Below, piece by piece: positions 23,601 through 35,055 of a stretch of DNA of 64,000 bases. A program made the position numbers and the translations under genes. Position 1 is the first letter of the stretch. The number at the start of each line of letters is the position of its first letter. Under the pieces are notes generated by a model. That model did not search any database and was not told the DNA's origin. It saw only the letters and a list, made by a program, of their open reading frames with translations. Origin of the DNA: Tomocerus qinae (Eukaryota > Arthropoda > Collembola > Entomobryomorpha > Tomoceridae); contig CM034546.1 of the NCBI GenBank assembly GCA_020055645.1, positions 134,375,875-134,439,874 of the forward strand, written 5' to 3'.

Positions 23601-25247
23601 TACCGACGCTCAACGGAATAGACCGATATATAGCTCATTCGAAAGATCTCGTCGAGTACATCACGAATATGGTATTGGTTTTTGGGGGAACCCCCCAAAT
23701 AAGAAAGTTATGGTCGGTTAAAGTTGAAAATATGACTATTTCGATGCCTATATTTTTAGAAAACGAAGAGTTATAAGTTCTTTAGGACACCGTTGTCTTG
23801 CTCTTTATGGTGAATTTACTTGTAACTATGGCAACGTAGCTAATAACAACATGCAGGTTTGGTTTTGTAAAATTCTAAATTGCATCAACTTCTATGTTTA
23901 AAAAAAATGCTAATTGTGACCACATGCCATGTTTAATTTTCATGAATTTTAATTAGGTTAGGCCTTAAAAAATGCTAATTGTGACCACGTCCCAAGTTCG
24001 ATTTCCATCAATTTTAATTAGGTTAGGCTTTAAAAAAATGCTAATTGTGACCACGTCCCATGTTCGATTTAGGTTTTAAAAAAATGCTAATTGTGACCAC
24101 GCCCCATGTCCGATTTCCATCAATTTTAATTAGGTTAGGTTTTAAAAAATTGCTAATTGTGACCACGTGGCATGTTTAATTTCCATCAATTTTAATTAGG
24201 TTAGGTTTTAAAAAAATGCTAATTGTGACCACATGTCATGTTTAATTTTCATCAATTTTAATTAGGTTAGGTTTTAAAAAAAATGCTAATTGTGACCACG
24301 TCCCATGTTCGATTTCCATCAATTTTAATTAGGTTAGGTTTTAAAAAATTGCTAATTGTGACCACGTGCCATGTTTAATTTTCATCAATTTTAATTAGGT
24401 TAGGTTTTAAAAAAATGCTAATTGTGACCACATGTCATGTTTAATTTTCATCAATTTTAATTAGGTTAGGTTTTAAAAAATGCTGATTGTGACCGCGTCC
24501 CATGTTCGATTTCCATCAATTTTAATTCGATTAGGTTTTAAAAAAATGCTAATTATGACGACGTGCCATGTTTAATTTTCATCAATTTTAATTAGGTTAG
24601 GTTTTAAAAAATGCTGATTGTGACCGCGTCCCATGTTCGATTTCCATCAATTTTAATTCGATTAGGTTTTAAAAAAATGCTAATTATGACGACGTGCCAT
24701 GTTTAATTTTCATCAATTTTAATTAGGTTAGGTTTTAAAAAATGCTAATTGTGACCGCGTCCCATGTTCGATTTCCATCAATTTTAATTCGATTAGGTTT
24801 TAAAAAAATGCTAATTATGACGACGTGCCATGTTTAATTTTCATCAATTTTAATTAGGTTAGGTTTTAAAAAAATGCTAATTGTGACCGCGTGCCCCTAA
24901 CTAAATCAAAAATGATGAAAATTGAAGTTAGAACAATGAAAATAACCAAAATAGAAGTTAAAGTGTAATTTGGAATTTTACAAAACCAAACCTGCACGTT
25001 GTTATTATCTACGTTGCCATAGTTACAAGTAAATTCATCATGAAGAGCAAAACAACGATTTCCTAAAGAACTTGTAACTCTTCGTTTTCTAAAAATAAAG
25101 GCATCGAAACAGTCATATTTTCAACTTTAACCGACCATAACTTTCTTATTTGGGGGGTTGCCCCAAAAACCAATACCATATTCGTGATGTACTCGACGAG
25201 ATCTTTCGAATGAGCTATATATCGGTCTATTCCGTTGAGCGTCGGTA
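23601..25247. mobile_element. TA-flanked 1.65 kb element with satellite core
   Basis: Inverted repeats of about 280 bases begin TACCGACGCTCAACGGAATA at 23601 and end with its complement at 25247, with TA on each side. The core, 23900-24895, holds 16 tandem units of about 60-65 bp (TGCTAATTGTGACCAC...TTTTAATTAGGTTAGG). Units 10-15 alternate between two variants, giving a dimeric higher-order repeat of about 120 bp. No transposase; a non-autonomous DNA element of Tc1/mariner-type target choice. Confidence 0.85.
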
Positions 25248-25515
25248 TAATAGGAATGTTCCTACATAACATTAGATTTCAAACAATATCGGTTGTGACA
25301 GAGCATAATAAGATGCATTTATTTTTGTACTTAAAAAATGAGTATCTAAATGGGTAAAAATTGTCCTATTATGGTATTTTATATTTTATTTGACAAAATA
25401 TTTGTACTCAATAATGTTTTCTACAAAAAAATACAAAAGTCTGGGAACAATTTATTAAAAGCTATTTGAAATGTTATCAAATAATTTTCACTGTACTTTC
25501 AGTTATGCGCGTTAT

Positions 25516-27426
25516 TCAAGGATTCCATGTTAAAAAAGATCGTGTATTATTTATTTGCATCTCGTCTATCAGAGGATTGAAATTTTTAACAGTTGTTATT
25601 TCTACAAGTTTATTCCTACTGAAAATTTCATAAAGGAAGACGAGAATGGCTATGAAGGAACAGGCAGCAAAAAATATAAATATAAGTAGTACGTTTTGAA
25701 TTGTAAATGGCTTAACAACTATTTGTGCAGCGAGTTTGATTTGAATTAGCGTTTGATAAACTTTGCTGGTTGGTTGAGAGATGAGCCACTTTTGACCCTG
25801 AACTTCAAAACCTTCGTTAACCATATTCATCCACTTGGCAAATAATCCTGCATCATTAAAGTAGGAAATAATTTTGCTAAAGGCGTCTGTGTAAGGAGAA
25901 TCTTTTTGCAAGGCTATAGAAAACATTGATGTCAGTGCTGGGAATTTATTAATGAAAAACGATTGGAAGGAATTGCTAAGAGTTAAATTTTTGGCAATGA
26001 TCGAGAGAAAAACAAGATTCCAGCCGATGCAAACAGTTTTTTGATTAATTATTGAATCTATCGTGCACTGAACGAGATTTTGTGTGGGATGGATTTTTTT
26101 GAACAAAGATTTGTAGGTAGGATTCTCTGAGGACTGAAAAAAATACATTGCTGTATCGCCAAAAGTAACCATGTTGATATTATAGTCTGTAGATTGTGAA
26201 AGGTCTTCGAAAGTCGTTGGAATTTTTTCGGATTCTGGCTGGGACAAAAGAGATGTCAAGTTAGATCTGTAATAATTCCCACATAGAAAAGAAAACAGAA
26301 TCCAAATGATTGCCACGTATCTGCTGCACTTGGGAATTGTTACACATTGTTCGAAAAATATTTTGTATGTCATTATAATTGCTTTTGGAACTGCATTTAC
26401 TGGTGCCGAGAGCGTATTGCGGAGAAGTGAGGAATAAAATAATAAAATCGTGACCACAAATATTATAAAGATGACAATCCAAACGTCAATTTTAAACGGA
26501 GAGACTAAAGCTTCGATTTCAAAATATGATTTTGGCGGAGCGGACACAAAAACTAAACTTCCAGTTCCAATTGCAGATGCAAAATCGATGATTTTACATT
26601 TATCATAAGTGTGGCCCATGAAAAGAGCGACATCGAATCGTTTGTAAAATAAATCTCCCGCGAGTCCTGACCAAGTTCCGTTTGGGAGGAGGATCCCCGT
26701 CCCGCCTTTCTTTTCCACTGGGGCGACATCCATTGCATAACTGAAATTGTAGGCAACAGCCGCGTAATTAAATAACCAGTAATTAGTGCCTGATAATTTT
26801 TTACTTTTGTCAACAACGATGTAAGGAGGAAGAATCGGGGCTGATACAGTTAAATGTTTTCCTTTCAAATTACTATAATTGATTTTAAAATACGTAGGAA
26901 CATCGTCGAACCGCTTTTCATAATTATCGTTTAAAAATTGCAAAGAATTGGGGCTGAAAAGAATCCCAACTTTAAATTTCAATTTTTGTACTGTTGGGTG
27001 ATAAAAAGTATTTTCTAAAAGTTGTTTATTTTCCGATACAAAAACAAAAAGATTTTTCCCGGGTTTAGTCACTGAGTTACTTTGACCCATGTTATCCACA
27101 ATTTCATCCACATTTTTGGAAATTAGCAAGGTAACTGTTTCGCAGTTCCGCAGAAAATGATTGTCTATTTTGTTTGACTTTTCTGGCTGGTTGTAAATAT
27201 TATAATTGTAGAATTTAAAAGTTAAATATAAAGCGGAGAATAATGAAAGATCCAAAAGAAAGTTTGTGTTAGGATCTGGGTCTATTATTTTCACAGAACA
27301 CTGACAATCCTTTCCAATCTCTAAGCTTTTTGCTATTTTTGCTATAGAATCCGTAAGTGTTGACCCAACAATTATGAATTGTGAAGTACAGATAACTATT
27401 TTGACAATTCTAAAACTGATATGCAT
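25516..27426 (-). CDS. Divergent ionotropic receptor (IR)
   Basis: A single exon of 636 residues, the usual size and structure for divergent arthropod IRs. It has an N-terminal hydrophobic signal (residues 1-21), an extracellular amino-terminal part, then the split ligand-binding domain: S1 about 190-300 (with GTGILLPNGTWSGLAGDL), helix M1 315-337, pore region about 345-365, helix 368-388 with YRSNLTSLL at 386-394 (the position of SYTANLAAF in glutamate receptors), S2 about 395-555 and a last helix 577-601 with a short cytosolic tail. These receptors form ligand-gated cation channels with IR co-receptors in sensory dendrites. The glutamate-binding residues are not obvious, as is normal for divergent IRs. 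Confidence 0.9.
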   Translation of the reverse strand: MHISFRIVKIVICTSQFIIVGSTLTDSIAKIAKSLEIGKDCQCSVKIIDPDPNTNFLLDLSLFSALYLTFKFYNYNIYNQPEKSNKIDNHFLRNCETVTLLISKNVDEIVDNMGQSNSVTKPGKNLFVFVSENKQLLENTFYHPTVQKLKFKVGILFSPNSLQFLNDNYEKRFDDVPTYFKINYSNLKGKHLTVSAPILPPYIVVDKSKKLSGTNYWLFNYAAVAYNFSYAMDVAPVEKKGGTGILLPNGTWSGLAGDLFYKRFDVALFMGHTYDKCKIIDFASAIGTGSLVFVSAPPKSYFEIEALVSPFKIDVWIVIFIIFVVTILLFYSSLLRNTLSAPVNAVPKAIIMTYKIFFEQCVTIPKCSRYVAIIWILFSFLCGNYYRSNLTSLLSQPESEKIPTTFEDLSQSTDYNINMVTFGDTAMYFFQSSENPTYKSLFKKIHPTQNLVQCTIDSIINQKTVCIGWNLVFLSIIAKNLTLSNSFQSFFINKFPALTSMFSIALQKDSPYTDAFSKIISYFNDAGLFAKWMNMVNEGFEVQGQKWLISQPTSKVYQTLIQIKLAAQIVVKPFTIQNVLLIFIFFAACSFIAILVFLYEIFSRNKLVEITTVKNFNPLIDEMQINNTRSFLTWNP

Positions 27427-28904
27427 TATGAAATCGACTAGAAATTATGAAAGTATTTAGAAACCTTATTCTGATTTTTTCTCTCTGGTAAACTTTATAT
27501 CAAGACTTCAACCTTGAATAAAAATAGTTCTGTATGCGTTCACCTGAAAATAAAAGTTTTTCTAGGATGGAATGGTCACGTACTTAGTTTACGAAAAACA
27601 CAATAATTATATATGAACATGACAGCTCTGTGTTTCCCTTTTTCTTTAGAGAACCAATTTATTGGTAGGTTTGACCAATAGAAGAGTTGAAAAACGACAG
27701 TCCCTCATTTCTCCTCATTGACCATCTGCTCGCTTGCCATTAAATTAAATCAGTAATAATGTTTGCTATTCTTTGCATTCTTTTCTTTGTATACATTTTA
27801 CACATTTCCTTTCATTTGGCCAATCACTTTAATCATTTTAAAAATAAAAAGGACTAGGTATGTACTGCACCATGGCTTAACATATGAATGTATGTATATG
27901 AATGTATGTATATGAATGAAGTTGCAATTTGCAATGTACTTCTCAATCAATATTTTATGGCATGCATTTTCTTTAGTTTCGATATACGCCAAAACTATTG
28001 TTCTGGGTGTTTCCGCGAATATGTCAAATTTCGAAGTACATACAAATAAAATAGTTTATCTCTCTTTGTCAAAAGTTGTTTCTATTGCTTCGAATTAAAT
28101 TGTTGATTAACGAAGGTATGCCCCTGACAGGCCAGGCAAGTATACAAAAATTTGGTCAAGAGGGAGGGGCGTAACTAAAATTAATGACAAAAATTCGAAG
28201 GCATTTATTAAACTTTTTGGAATAAAACTTTTCTTTATCCCTGATTTAAGGCCTCTTCGCCCCCTACTGGATAAGTGCTTGGTCCCTAAGACAAAATTTC
28301 AAAATCGCGAGATATCATCGTAAGGTAAGAAGAATTACATTCTAAGCTGTATTGACATTTTAATCTTGAATTTCTCATCTTTCTACAATCTGGAGGATTT
28401 ATTACATTTTATATTCCAGACAATAGTTTTGTATAATAATTTTGTGAATGTTAATTTTCCAAGCAGAATTTTTAACTATAAGTACCTAATAATAGCATAG
28501 CATACAGGGAAAAAGGAACTCTTTTTTAGAAAACAAGCAAAAAGGTAGGTACTACTTTTTAGATGTATCACTTAGCCTCATTTCATTTCTCTTTACATAT
28601 CAAATGTAAATAAAGGCAAACAATAGTGCTTTAAAAAGTTTTGCTCCTTCCTACCTTTTCATAGAAAAAGGGTTCCGTTGTGTTCCCTGATAACAGTAAA
28701 ACGGTTCCATTTAAAGGAAACTTTAAGTATATTATATATTCTGTGTTTATAATATAGAGATATAGTGTCTCCCGTATACGTGTTATGCATGCATGACACA
28801 ATGACACCATTATGCATATTAATTACACTAGATTGTGGTCACAAATGGGAAGCTGAAACTGAAGCTTTTAGTTTTACTACTCTTTATCATAAAAATTATT
28901 ACCT
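27427..28904. other. Intergenic with MITE copy C
   Basis: No gene supported. TATGTATATGAATG repeats near 27885-27915. The 3' flank of the SNTX-FABP gene, with a hAT-type MITE, occupies the right part. Confidence 0.5.
28505..28689. mobile_element. hAT-type MITE, copy C
   Basis: Starts CAGGGAAAAAGG and ends TTGTGTTCCCTG. Flanks ATAGCATA and ATAACAGT agree in 5 of 8 positions, so an older copy. It lies 216 bases beyond the stop of the minus-strand SNTX-FABP gene. Confidence 0.75.
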
Positions 28905-31163
28905 CTATTTATTTATTCTGTCAAAAGTCCTCGTTACACTTATATCTTTTCCTGACTTTTTCCCTGGTAGCAGTTTCAACGTAACAATTAGTTGCTTATC
29001 CGTAAACTCACGAATGATGACCCTTTTGGATCCATCGTTCAATGTTTGCTTCAAAATTAGTCTGTTCAAGTCTCTGGTCATAATGCACTAAAATCAAAAC
29101 ACAGTAAATATAAAAGCATTAATAACATTCATACTCTTCATCACCATCAACAAAAGAAGAAATATTAAAATTCTGATCCAAATTAACTGAATCCGTTTCA
29201 CAGTTAAAAACATTTTATTTTTTAAACAGTTTTGATTATTGAAGTTGTAACGTGAACCCAGCTAACAACTATAAACTTTAAAATATTTTCATGCTCTTAT
29301 TTTATAAATTTACTCACCTGAGCATCTTTATTGTCAATTGCAGTCTTCTCTGAAAATTGCTTATTTAATTGAAATGTTTGAGTAAAATTTTGTCCAATGG
29401 TATGGATGTCAATTTTGTAGACACCTTGGTTTTCAGTAATCACCAACGTGCAGCTGGCAGCCAGTATAGTGCAACAATGCAGAAATCCTATGTCTAAAAG
29501 TCGACGAGTTAGGGATTTTTGTTCATATGCTTAGTAATGCCTATTATTAGTTTAATTACTTACCTAACTCGGACAAATAGGTTCCGAATTGTCCATTGTT
29601 CTTTAGCTTGTAAGAACCGACAATTGGAATTTGGAGTTTCCTTTCAGTTTCCTCCAGCCAATCTTCACATTGTAAGTCTCCGTTGATGAAACAATAAATG
29701 GAAACACTTTTAGGTTCCTGAGCGACAGATAAAATTGGGTGGACATCGATGTTGACGAAATAAAACTTGGCCTTTCCTTCGTGGCTGGACAAAAGTTGGA
29801 GGAATAATTTTCGATTTTTAGTTCGGTTGTCGTCTCCTTTATTTTGGCTGTTGAAAGCGTAAATGAAAACTTTATTGACTTGATTTTCTCCCAAAGGTCT
29901 CCCGGCTGCTGCTGCTTCAATCGTTTTTATATCTCCTGTTCCAATAGGTAAAACGTTTTTGCCAATTAAAACTTTAATCCATACTATTTGATTGGAAATG
30001 TCTTCTTTGCTTTCCAAAAATCGCTGAAAGATTGCCAGTTCATTTTTTGAATCCTTAGAAGTGCCATCTGGAATATTTAAATCTTGTAACAGCTCATCAA
30101 AGCAACTTCCATCTCCCTGGCCTCCTCGAACACTTTCAATGATTTCTCTTAATTGAATTTTTGCTCTGTTTTCAAAAATCTGTAATTCCTGCTGTTTCTT
30201 TTTTACTTGGGAGACATTTTGACCTGCCAAGCAGTAACTGTACTGAGTGACATCCTCTTGCAAATCTGTTAATTTCTGTTTGAGCTCCAACAAATAGTCA
30301 AAAAAATAGAGAACGCGTTGACTAACATCGTCAGCGATCTCTTGCCATAGAATTTTCTCAGTGCTCATTCCAAGTTTCTTTCTGATGACAGATATTGGTA
30401 TAAGACCATAAGAAATGGGTTTCCCTTTTCCAGAGTTCGATTCCTTTGCTAGTTTTGGAACAGTTTGAATGAAATCATACGCTTCTTTTGTAGTTTGGGG
30501 GATTTTTCCATTTTCCGGGTAAATATCTCCGTAGACTCTCAACTGCAATTGTTCAGTTTTGTCATCGGTGAAAATTTTGCCACCACCATCGACATTTACT
30601 GAAGTCCCAATTTTTTTGAAGGTTGCTTCAAGCTTGCAACTCAAAGATTTACTATTATTCCCACTGTTGGAATTATCTTGAAAGGAAATGAAAACTGTGG
30701 CTCCCCAATCCACCCGAATCACCACGTGGGTAGCATCTGTCTCCGATATCGTTTTTTGACAAACTAATTCTTCAAGCTCTTCGCTGTTGATATTCAACGT
30801 GTCCACTACCGTCTCCATGGAGTACATCAATGTTGTTGTTGCTGCACGAGAGCTCACCTTTTCTTGCTGTAGGTATTTCCCTATTCCATTTAATAACGGG
30901 ACGTAACCGGCCAAAAGACTTAGAGAGAAATCTGCAGACACTTTTAATTTACCAAACTTTTCGGAAAAACTTTCCGTGTTGAGAAATTGCATGTCTACAT
31001 CGACACGCGGACACTCGACAGTTTTAATCACATTCAGAGGAATGGGATGCTTCTTAAATATCATGATATCTTTGAATGTTTCAGTACGGATATTGTACAA
31101 GTCTCCTAGAGATGCTGGTCGTCCTAAAGCCGGGCGGTTGATTGTGTCCGATGACATTTTCAT
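28905..31163 (-). CDS. SNTX-like protein fused to a C-terminal fatty-acid-binding-protein domain
   Basis: Exons 31163-29564, 29493-29318 and 29087-28905 join in frame (donors GTAAGT and GTGAGT; phases 1 and 0) into about 652 residues. The N-terminal part (ALGRPASLGDLYNIRTETF near residues 11-30; KLKVSADFSLSLLAGY) matches the membrane-attack/perforin-like N-terminus of the SNTX/stonustoxin family; a helical middle and a thioredoxin-like region follow (IEAAAAGRPLGENQ to YCFINGDLQCEDW). The family has many non-venom members, and nothing here shows toxicity. The last 130 residues start IVGSYKLKNNGQFGTYLSEL, the first strand and helices of a FABP, and continue through exons 2 and 3 to the Arg-x-aromatic end VTRTFDRI. 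FABPs bind fatty acids or retinoids in a beta-barrel. The start could be Met 31163 or 31157. No signal peptide. Confidence 0.85.
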
Positions 31164-33607
31164 GCAACTTTTCAATTGACTTAAATTGATGTTAACTTAT
31201 TAACTACACCTGTATGTAACAGTCACATTAAAGTCTGACAAATATTTTTTAAAGTGTACTTTTACTACCCTGTAGTTAATTTTGATTTAGTTTATAATAA
31301 ATAGATGGAGATTTAACAGAGAAAATATTTTATACGACGTTCTCTAATTTTAAGTTGATTAAAACCAATTACAAGTACGTAAAATGATACGCATGTAACA
31401 CTGATATTTGTACAGAGCTAAATAGAGTCACCAAACTGAGACCTCCGAAGCTATTTTCTGAGTAAATAAGTCAGACGTTTGGATATTTCAAGCGTCATAG
31501 CTATTTGAATAGGCGTTGGTTTAAATGTTGCTATTTAGTTTGATAGCGTTGATATTGCATGGCTCATAGCAAGATTGAATTACACATATACTGAAATGTA
31601 ATTAATTACGACAGCCATTACATCTGCCTAGTATGCAGTTGACCTTGTTATTATTTTTAGATCACATTCAGAGCACTGAAGCAAGAATAATAAAATCTAC
31701 CACACTTAAGACAGCCATATCCATATAACTTAGTATAACAGTATAAGTGCATGTACGCTTTCTGTACTTATACACTTATACATTAACAAACGTTCTGCTC
31801 GGTTGAAATGTAGTGTCTATTGTAAGTTGCCTAAGTGATTCTAGTAATTAAATCTAATCTTAATGGCTCTGTACAAGAAATGTCACTTGACGTACATAAA
31901 TTTATGCTATTTTTCCAGACTTATTTGCATTCTGGACTTTCAGCTAAGACTAAATAGCTAAGATAAGTCTGATTTTGTAGTGAATGATGTACACACTGAT
32001 ATTCATCTGCGAATAGTTCAAAAACTGTTATACTTCGTTATACTATTATCGAACTGCTTTAAATTTTGTAATTCACAATAACCTAATAAGTGATTGAATA
32101 ATAATAACTTCACAATTAAATTTTCTACATTTTGAAAATATATAAGAGCTAAGCAAATTAATTATTCTGAATCGTAATATAACGTAACATAATTTTATCA
32201 ATATACAATTATATCTACGTAATTAAAATACCCATTGATGCAACACATATAGTATGTGCAACATTTGAAATCTAATAATTACAGTATACTGCAACCCAAT
32301 ACGATATAGATACAACGCACATCTATGTTTACACGTAACAGACTTCAGAATACTTAGTGGTTAATCTTTTAGACCTTTTTTTAGACCTTTTTTAGACAAA
32401 AACGAAAATAGAGCAATGTTTGTGCATTTTAAAATTTACCTGTTTAAATTGTAATTGTTACACTATTACCTAGTGTGTACCTTATAAAATAAATGATGTT
32501 TAGATGTATTTAAATACGCATTAAACAACCGAACAGTGTCAATGTAGGTTTGAAAATGGCGCAAGTAGCTTAAAAATAAATATTTATTTAAACAAAATGT
32601 TCTAATAACTAATTAATCCTTCAGATTTAGGTTTCCACTCCCATCTTGCATCATAGACCTATTAATTATTGTAACTGTCTGTATTAATATTATATTAATT
32701 ATTTCATTAGTTATAATTACTACAAAGATTATAATTTTTTCCGAATCATTAATACGCAATTAAAATTAAGGATGTAAACTAACTTTGGTAAGGGGAAGTA
32801 AATTGTTCGAAGATTACTTTAATACCAGAAAGATTATTCCAAAGAATAACAATGTTGAACCTACTTGTTATACAAATCCACTGTAGTGTTATACAATTGC
32901 ATAACAAATCCAATTTCTTGGTTCAGTCAGAAAACAATAATTCTGAGATTAGAAAAGACTAATAATAGGAACGGTAGTGATCTTTTAAAAATGATGTACA
33001 CTATGCGTTGCAACAAGAGGAAATGAATACGTTTTGATTTCACTATTGTTCAACTAGATGTTCCGCTTCGTGCGTCGCTAAAAGTGCATTATCTTGTCGA
33101 ATGCTAACAGAGTGGATAATATAGCATTATTGCATCTAAAGTCATTTGTTCATAATGCAATTAGTTAAATGCTGACTTGAGTTTCTGTATTAACAATACT
33201 AATATTTACAGTGATAATAAATAAAGAGATGGTCAGGGACAGAAAAATGCCATGTGCAGTCCACGTTTTTAAAGTAAACAGATCAATCAGTTCGTATCGT
33301 TACATAATGCAAAACATGACTACAATAAGCAACGATAAATTTACATTGGCTTAGCAGACATAAACATTAGTCTACCTATTTTATTTCTATTAATATGCAA
33401 TAAATACAACTGGATCAATAGGCGAACACAAATTGGGCAATATAAATCTTTCTTAGCTTATGTTCATTGTTCTGATCGGTGAATGAAAGATTTGACCATT
33501 TAAGGTAAATATAAATACCTGACTCAGCTAATCTATCTTAATCATTCAATAAATTTCAACCGCAGTAGGAGCTCCTTTAATTAGTTCCATCAGAAATAAC
33601 AGCCATC
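31164..33607. other. Long intergenic region with a promoter near its right end
   Basis: Very AT-rich; no coding frame of note. The only assignable signals are the TATA box and initiator at 33510-33548. Confidence 0.5.
33510..33548 (+). promoter_or_regulatory. TATA box and arthropod initiator
   Basis: TATAAATA at 33510-33517 is followed about 33 bases later by TCATTC (33543-33548), which fits the arthropod initiator TCAKTY. This places the cap site about 65 bases before the ATG at 33608, consistent with a highly expressed structural gene. Confidence 0.6.
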
Positions 33608-34717
33608 ATGAAAACTATCGTAAGCCAACAATTAATTCTTCATTAATCAACATTCTGATATAATTTATAAGTTATACATTTAATCCATTACATTAAATCA
33701 TGAGTTTAATAATATAATATTCACTTTAATAAATTTTAATAATTCTAGCATTGAATTAATTAAATTATTCAAAATTTACATTTTTAATTTATAAAAATGA
33801 TTTTGCTTTAGAATTATAAAATTATCCCCGTAATAATCTCTTACAATTGATAGTGGTTTACATTCTTAAAATTTAATTTTGATTCAAATTCTTAAAATTA
33901 ACCCTGATTTTTTATATAATTTTGATCTTGACTTAATTTTCTAATTATTAAGATAATTAATGTTAAATGTTATTGCCAAAATCAATCAGGTTAAGTTCTA
34001 ATCATGAAATTAATGGTTTAGTAAGCGTATACATTACTTTTACATTACAGTTTAAATTTTTGTGAATAGGCGCTGGTTCTCGTCGCTCTGTGTGGAACAG
34101 TCTCAACAGGACAAGTTGGGTATTCTTACGACGCTGGAATTGGTCTTCCGGGTACACTTGCCTTACAAAATGTTCGTAATGGGCAAATCGCAGATTTGGC
34201 CGCTTTAGATAGAAACGCTCACGCTTTGGCCATCGGGGCCCAAAATGGTGCCTTGAGAGACGCCGCGGCTTTACGCGAAGCTATCCTCTCCGTCATTGCG
34301 GGTGCACGGGCAGCAGCCATTCGGGATCAAATCAATCTTCAGCGAGCAAGTGCCACTTTGGATATTATCAACGCGGACGGCGCCGCCCGAAATGCATTCG
34401 CCCAAGCCGCCATCAACGACTACGCAGCCGTCAGAAATGCCCATATCCAATCACAACAACTTGCCATAAACCGCTATATTGCCCTCCGGGAAGCTCCCAA
34501 AGAATACACTCCGATTCCACTTCCCCCTGCTTACGGACCTCCTTTGACCAATATTGGACTCGGAATCCCTAATGGAGTAGGTTTAGGTCTTGGATTTTCT
34601 CCTGTCAGAGCTAACGCTTTGGGTTGGGGTCCCGCAACTTTTGGGTATGGGTTTGACACAGGAGCCTTAACTTTGGGTGCTAGAGCCGGTCCCCGTCGTT
34701 CCTCCAGAAGAAATTAA
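33608..34717 (+). CDS. Secreted Ala-rich structural (cuticle-like) protein
   Basis: Exon 1 (33608-33619) codes only MKTI and splices (ATC|GTAAGC) to exon 2 (34070-34717), giving about 219 residues. This tiny first exon cutting the signal peptide after four codons is typical of arthropod cuticle-protein genes. The signal peptide is completed by ALVLVALCGTVSTG, the mature protein begins QVGYSYDAGIGLPG. The body is Ala/Asn/Arg-rich with a regular helical pattern (AALDRNAHALAIGAQNGAL, IRDQINLQRASATLDIINA), followed by a Pro/Gly-rich tail (YTPIPLPPAYGPPL, GLGIPNGVGLGLGF) and a basic end (RAGPRRSSRRN). No chitin-binding RR motif. GC content is clearly higher than its surroundings. AATAAA at 34853 is a likely poly(A) signal. 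Probably an extracellular matrix or cuticle component; no named family. Confidence 0.75.
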
Positions 34718-34852
34718 ATAACTTTCATGACTCTGTACTTTTAGTTTTCTTAAACTCTTCTCTTGTTAATCTATTTTTGTACTTTCATCTCCTTCTACTT
34801 AGAGTTGTGCTACTTTTGTATTTATTGATTCTCAGTGCCATATATGAACATT

Positions 34853-34858
34853 AATAAA
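34853..34858 (+). terminator. Poly(A) signal of the Ala-rich gene
   Basis: AATAAA 136 bases after the stop codon, in a T-rich 3' region. Confidence 0.6.
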
Positions 34859-35055
34859 TACATGTCCAATATAATTTTTTGCGCATTTTTAATCTCCATA
34901 AGGCTGCCTACTGTTTAAATAAAATAGACATATTTAGGGAACATTATGGGAATATTATGAATATGAGATAGTCATTTATAGCCACTGAAATGTTCCCTGT
35001 ATTTCCCCATTTTTATTTCATAAATAAATACTGTAATACAAAGAAGACAATAAGT

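Noticed and set aside
23900..24895. CRISPR-like array of repeats
   Set aside because: Units are contiguous with no unique spacers and sit inside a transposon in a eukaryotic genome; it is a satellite-type tandem array.
25063..25272. Short minus-strand frame resembling a coding piece
   Set aside because: It lies in the inverted repeat of the TA-flanked element; the mirror copy at 23600-23790 has the same sequence.
28765..29091. Plus-strand open frame of 108 residues
   Set aside because: It is antisense to the last exon of the SNTX-FABP gene, which has clear splice sites and FABP motifs.
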